Shown here: piece by piece, positions 6,613-9,507 of the stretch
How positions within the stretch are numbered: the stretch's first letter is position 1
Layout of the letters: each line of letters begins with the position of its first letter
NCBI GenBank assembly: GCA_002085205.1
Contig: NATF01000025.1
Coordinates: 1 to 9,507 of the forward strand
DNA length: 9,507 nucleotides
Source of the DNA: Candidatus Cloacimonas sp. 4484_275
GTDB lineage: Bacteria; Cloacimonadota; Cloacimonadia; Cloacimonadales; TCS61
Direction of reading: 5' to 3'
Notes under the pieces: model-generated
The model's input: only the letters and a program-made list of their open reading frames with translations
Database searches by the model: none
What the model was told of the DNA's origin: nothing
Program-made: the position numbers and the translations under genes

Positions 6613-7596
6613 TTGAAATTGAAAGAATTGAAAAAATTGGGAAAATCAATAATTGTTATCGTCTTGTTTGAAGCTACCGCCGCTTTTTTAGTTGTCGGAA
6701 TTGCCACCGGATTTCTTCTGAAAAATATTTCTTTGGGCTTGATTTACGGAGCGTTGGCTTCGGCGACCGCTCCCGCCGGCACCGTCGATGTGATTCGGCA
6801 ATACAAGGCAAAAGGCAACTTAACTTCGACTCTTTACGCAGTAATGGGATTGGACGATATTTACGCTCTTCTTATTTATACTTTATCCATTCCTTTGGCA
6901 ATAATTTTGCTCGGCGGAAAACAAGCGGCAGCCAATACTTCCGTTTTTTCGTCTTTGGCACATGCCGGCTTGGAAATTTTGCTGGAATTAGGTATCGGAA
7001 CGGCAGTAGGCTTTATTCTGATTCTTATCGCCAAAAAAATCCATAACAGAACGACTCTTCTGCTTTTTACTCTCGGAATTATTTTGATGAACTGCGGCAT
7101 TTCGGAAATATTGGAAATTTCTCCGATATTGCTGAATATGGCGGTTGGAATTGTTGCGGTAAATTACCATTCTATGGTTGCCAGAAAAATATTTTCCGCT
7201 CTCGGAGATTGGTCGCCGCCCATTTATGTTTGGTTTTTTGTTTTGGTAGGAACACGACTGGATTTTCATTTAATCGTGATTTACGCTCCGCTTGTAGCGG
7301 TTTATATTTTGGCTCGTTCTTTGGGAAAATGGAGCGGAGCTTTTGTGGGAGCAAAATTATCTCACGCTCCCCAAACCACCGTAAAATATTTGGGTTTCAC
7401 ATTGTTATCTCAAGCCGGCGTTGCCATCGGTTTGGCATTGGCGGCAGCCAATTCTTTAACGGAAATCGGTTTGAAAAACGCCGCAAAACAGGTAATGGGA
7501 GTGATGACGGCAACTACTTTTCTGATAATGTTAATCGGACCCGTCCTGGCAAAAATTGCTCTCGTAAAAGCAGGCGAAACCCATGTCAAGGAGTGA
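6613..7596 (+). CDS. CPA2-type cation/proton antiporter (KefB/NapA-like), N-terminally truncated
   Basis: The frame encodes 327 residues from TTG 6613, almost entirely membrane helices. Family signs are ASATAPAGTVDVIRQYKAKG (49-68), an Asp-Asp pair in GLDDIYALL (79-87) where CPA2 exchangers carry their transport-site acid residues, and SQAGVAIGLALA (266-277), which matches the LTPQAGVALGLA-like block. IGPVLA follows near the end. Such proteins exchange Na+ or K+ for protons across the inner membrane. Homology extends about 20 codons upstream of TTG 6613 into the EIIA gene, and the first two helices are missing. There is no convincing ribosome binding site at TTG 6613. As read here it is probably non-functional unless the sequence is misassembled or a -1 frameshift from EIIA supplies a start. 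It ends 4 bases before the PII-like gene. Confidence 0.8.
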   Translation: MKLKELKKLGKSIIVIVLFEATAAFLVVGIATGFLLKNISLGLIYGALASATAPAGTVDVIRQYKAKGNLTSTLYAVMGLDDIYALLIYTLSIPLAIILLGGKQAAANTSVFSSLAHAGLEILLELGIGTAVGFILILIAKKIHNRTTLLLFTLGIILMNCGISEILEISPILLNMAVGIVAVNYHSMVARKIFSALGDWSPPIYVWFFVLVGTRLDFHLIVIYAPLVAVYILARSLGKWSGAFVGAKLSHAPQTTVKYLGFTLLSQAGVAIGLALAAANSLTEIGLKNAAKQVMGVMTATTFLIMLIGPVLAKIALVKAGETHVKE

Positions 7597-7600
7597 AGAA

Positions 7601-7894
7601 ATGTTCATGATTTTACAAATAAACAGAGAAAAATATCTTGATGATGTGCTGATGGCTCTTGCCGAAATCGGCGTGGAAGACCCAATTGTTTTAGCAGGCG
7701 AATCGCTCGGACACAAACTCGCTTTCGATATGCCGCTTTTTGCCGGTTTTCGCCAAACTTTGGGAAGAGAAAAAAATTACACCAAAATCATCATGGCAAC
7801 GGTACAAGAAGAAGATGTCGATTTTATGCTGGAAGAATTGAAAAGTGCCGGTGTTGATTTTCATGAAGATGAAATCGGTAAAATCGATGATTAA
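7601..7894 (+). CDS. Small PII-like (nitrogen regulator P-II superfamily) protein
   Basis: A 97-residue cytosolic protein with the alternating strand-helix pattern of a ferredoxin-like fold: MILQINREKYLDDVLMALAE (3-22), a long connecting region (about 34-58, including MPLFAGFRQTLG), then the strand TKIIMATVQ and helix EDVDFMLEELKSAGV. The layout matches divergent PII-like proteins in which the 34-58 segment takes the T-loop position. The GDGKIFV ending and the uridylylated Tyr region of true GlnB are not recognisable, so it should not be called GlnB. PII-like proteins are usually trimeric, ligand-sensing partners of a transporter; the neighbouring antiporter is the likely partner (inference). 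AAGGAG (7588-7593), inside the antiporter's 3' end, lies 7 bases before ATG 7601, which decides the start over ATG 7583. Confidence 0.7.
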   Translation: MFMILQINREKYLDDVLMALAEIGVEDPIVLAGESLGHKLAFDMPLFAGFRQTLGREKNYTKIIMATVQEEDVDFMLEELKSAGVDFHEDEIGKIDD

Positions 7895-7958
7895 CACAAG
7901 CCTTTCGATTAACCTAAAAACCGGTGGTGTTATCTGAGTTCGATTATTCGGAGGAATA

Positions 7959-9507
7959 ATGAAAATTATCGAATGCGTTCCTAATTTCAGCGAAGGAAGA
8001 GATCGCAAAATTTTGGATGCAATTGCCGCCTCAATTAAAGCGGTAAAAGGAGTAACACTGCTTGATGTCGATCCGGGTGCCGATACTAACAGAACGGTTT
8101 TTACTTTTGTGGGAGAACCGGATCCGGTAATCGAAGCCGCTTTTCAGGCGATTAAAAAAGCGGCGGAACTTATTGATATGAGCAAGCACAAAGGCGCTCA
8201 TCCGCGTATGGGAGCAACCGATGTTTGTCCTTTTGTACCCGTCTCCGAAGTAACAATGGAAGAATGCGTGGAATACGCTCATCGGCTTGGAAAAAGAGTA
8301 GGAGAAGAACTTGAAATTCCGGTTTATTTTTACGAATATGCGGCAACCAAACCGGAATGGAAAAATTTGGCGGAAGTTCGCAAGGGTGAATATGAAGCTC
8401 TTCCCGAAAAAATGAAAGATCCATATTGGAAACCGGATTTCGGTCCTCAAAAATTCAACGCAAAAGCCGGAGCAACCGCAATTTCCGCGCGTGAATTTTT
8501 GATAGCTTACAACATTAATCTAAACACGCGCGACAAAAAGAAAGCACACGATCTGGCTTTGGATATTCGAGAAAAAGGAAGATTTCTTCGCGACAAAAAA
8601 GGAAAAATCGTTAGAGACGAAAACGGAAACAAAGTTCGTAAACCGGGAATTTTCAAATTTTGCAAAGCGGTCGGATGGTATATCGAAGAATACAACCGCG
8701 CCCAAATCAGCATAAATTTAACAAATTACAAAGTTACACCGCCGCATTTGGTTTTGGAAAAAGTACGCGAACTTGCTCGCGAAAAAGGAATTCAGGTAAC
8801 CGGCAGTGAATTGGTCGGTCTAATTCCCAAAGAGGCACTTGTCATGGCTGGAAAATATTATCTGAAAAGAATGGGAGAAAGCGCCGGGATTCCGGAAAAA
8901 ATGATAATCGAAACCGCTGTTCAATCGATGGGACTTGATGATTTGGCTCCTTTCGATATTAATGAAAAAGTTATTGAATACGCAATCGCTCAAAAAGATA
9001 ATTTGATAAATAAAACCATTTTGGATTTTTCCGATGAGCTTTCCACCGATTCACCGGCTCCCGGCGGTGGCAGCGTCGCCGCTTTGTGCGCTTCGCTTTC
9101 CGGCGCTTTGTCGGCAATGGTTTCCAATTTAACCGTTGGTAAAAAAGGATATGAAAAAGTATGGGAGAAAGCCGCTGAGTTGGCTGAAACAGGACAAAAA
9201 GTGAAAGAAGAAGCTCTTGCGGCAATCGATAAAGACACACAGGCTTTTTATGAAATGATGGACGCTCTTCGACTTCCCAAAAAGACGGAAGAAGAAAAGA
9301 AAATTCGGGAAAAAGCAGTTGAGGAAGCCACGGAAAAAGCAATTTTAATCCCTCTGGAAACCCTGGAAATTGCGGAAAAAGCCGTTCAACTTGCGGCTGA
9401 AGTTGCCGAAATCGGAAATGAAAATGCCCTCTCCGACGCGGGAGTAGCGGCAATAACGGCAAATTCCGCAGCAAAAGCCGCTTACCTGAATGTAAAAATA
9501 AACATGA
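7959..9507 (+). CDS. ftcD: Bifunctional glutamate formimidoyltransferase / formimidoyl-THF cyclodeaminase, 3' end outside window
   Basis: The frame is open to the right edge (516 complete codons). Residues 1-~340 are the formimidoyltransferase part: IECVPNFSEGRD at the start, GAHPRMGATDVCPFVP (79-94) with His81 in the place of the catalytic His of mammalian FTCD, and TGSELVGLIP (281-290). Residues ~350-516 are the cyclodeaminase part, with DSPAPGGGSVAAL (364-376) and LSDAGVAA (491-498). Together they move the formimino group from formiminoglutamate to tetrahydrofolate and convert it to 5,10-methenyl-THF plus ammonia, the end of histidine degradation. A lysine/arginine-rich insert at about 204-230 is absent from mammalian FTCD but resembles what I recall from Bacteroidetes-type proteins. 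GGAGG (7950-7954) precedes ATG 7959. Roughly 40 residues are probably missing beyond the edge. The 64 bases upstream show no clear promoter or terminator. Confidence 0.95.
   Translation, partial: MKIIECVPNFSEGRDRKILDAIAASIKAVKGVTLLDVDPGADTNRTVFTFVGEPDPVIEAAFQAIKKAAELIDMSKHKGAHPRMGATDVCPFVPVSEVTMEECVEYAHRLGKRVGEELEIPVYFYEYAATKPEWKNLAEVRKGEYEALPEKMKDPYWKPDFGPQKFNAKAGATAISAREFLIAYNINLNTRDKKKAHDLALDIREKGRFLRDKKGKIVRDENGNKVRKPGIFKFCKAVGWYIEEYNRAQISINLTNYKVTPPHLVLEKVRELAREKGIQVTGSELVGLIPKEALVMAGKYYLKRMGESAGIPEKMIIETAVQSMGLDDLAPFDINEKVIEYAIAQKDNLINKTILDFSDELSTDSPAPGGGSVAALCASLSGALSAMVSNLTVGKKGYEKVWEKAAELAETGQKVKEEALAAIDKDTQAFYEMMDALRLPKKTEEEKKIREKAVEEATEKAILIPLETLEIAEKAVQLAAEVAEIGNENALSDAGVAAITANSAAKAAYLNVKINM

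Noticed and set aside
7209..7610. 133-codon + strand open frame overlapping the antiporter
   Set aside because: The antiporter frame carries clear family motifs and membrane helices here. The alternative frame is rich in Ser, Arg and Cys without any family resemblance.
7895..7958. Possible hairpin AACAC/GTGTT between the PII-like gene and ftcD
   Set aside because: Only five paired bases with a mismatched continuation and no U-tract.
8971..9474. 167-codon open frame on the - strand, Leu/Pro/Arg-rich
   Set aside because: It is antisense to the cyclodeaminase domain of FTCD. The composition is typical of an antisense reading and no domain is visible.

Overview
The window is AT-rich, densely packed bacterial chromosome in which every supported gene is on the + strand, with gaps of about 130 bases or less. 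Several gene boundaries overlap or sit within a few bases of each other. I see no tRNA, rRNA, CRISPR array, insertion sequence or phage gene. The contents (short type-I DAHP synthase, YqhQ-family protein next to prfA, guanine deaminase, fused bifunctional FTCD) suggest an anaerobic amino-acid or purine fermenting bacterium, possibly of the FCB/Cloacimonadota kind. That placement is a guess from gene content, not from a marker phylogeny.

Layout. (1) 3-1022: an open frame entering from the left edge. Its first ~73 codons look like the C-terminal part of a Ppx/GppA phosphatase, and the rest is an essentially complete DAHP synthase (shikimate pathway). (2) 1080-3481: a translation cluster with a candidate promoter, rpmE (ribosomal protein L31), a strong intrinsic terminator, a YqhQ/DUF1385 membrane protein and prfA (release factor 1). 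The terminator's U-tract touches the ribosome binding site of the next gene. (3) 3583-6082: a CorC/CNNM-type membrane protein with CBS pair, whose 3' end overlaps a guanine deaminase gene. (4) 6137-7894: a PTS EIIA-type protein, a CPA2-type cation/proton antiporter and a small PII-like protein, apparently one transcription unit. (5) 7959-9507: a glutamate formimidoyltransferase/formimino-THF cyclodeaminase that runs off the right edge.

The most interesting part is region 4. A PTS phosphoacceptor protein, an ion antiporter and a PII-like trimer candidate sit together, suggesting an antiporter controlled by both PTS phosphorylation and a small ligand. However, this copy looks damaged. EIIA loses its last residues at about 6550, and the antiporter begins in its third membrane helix in another frame, as if a few hundred bases had been removed. 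The Ppx/DAHP synthase joint near 222 has a similar look. Two such joints in 9.5 kb mean either real gene-fusing deletions or assembly collapse, which read mapping would settle.

Metabolically, guanine deaminase (guanine to xanthine) and FTCD (formimino-group transfer to tetrahydrofolate) both fit catabolism of nitrogen-rich compounds (purines, histidine).
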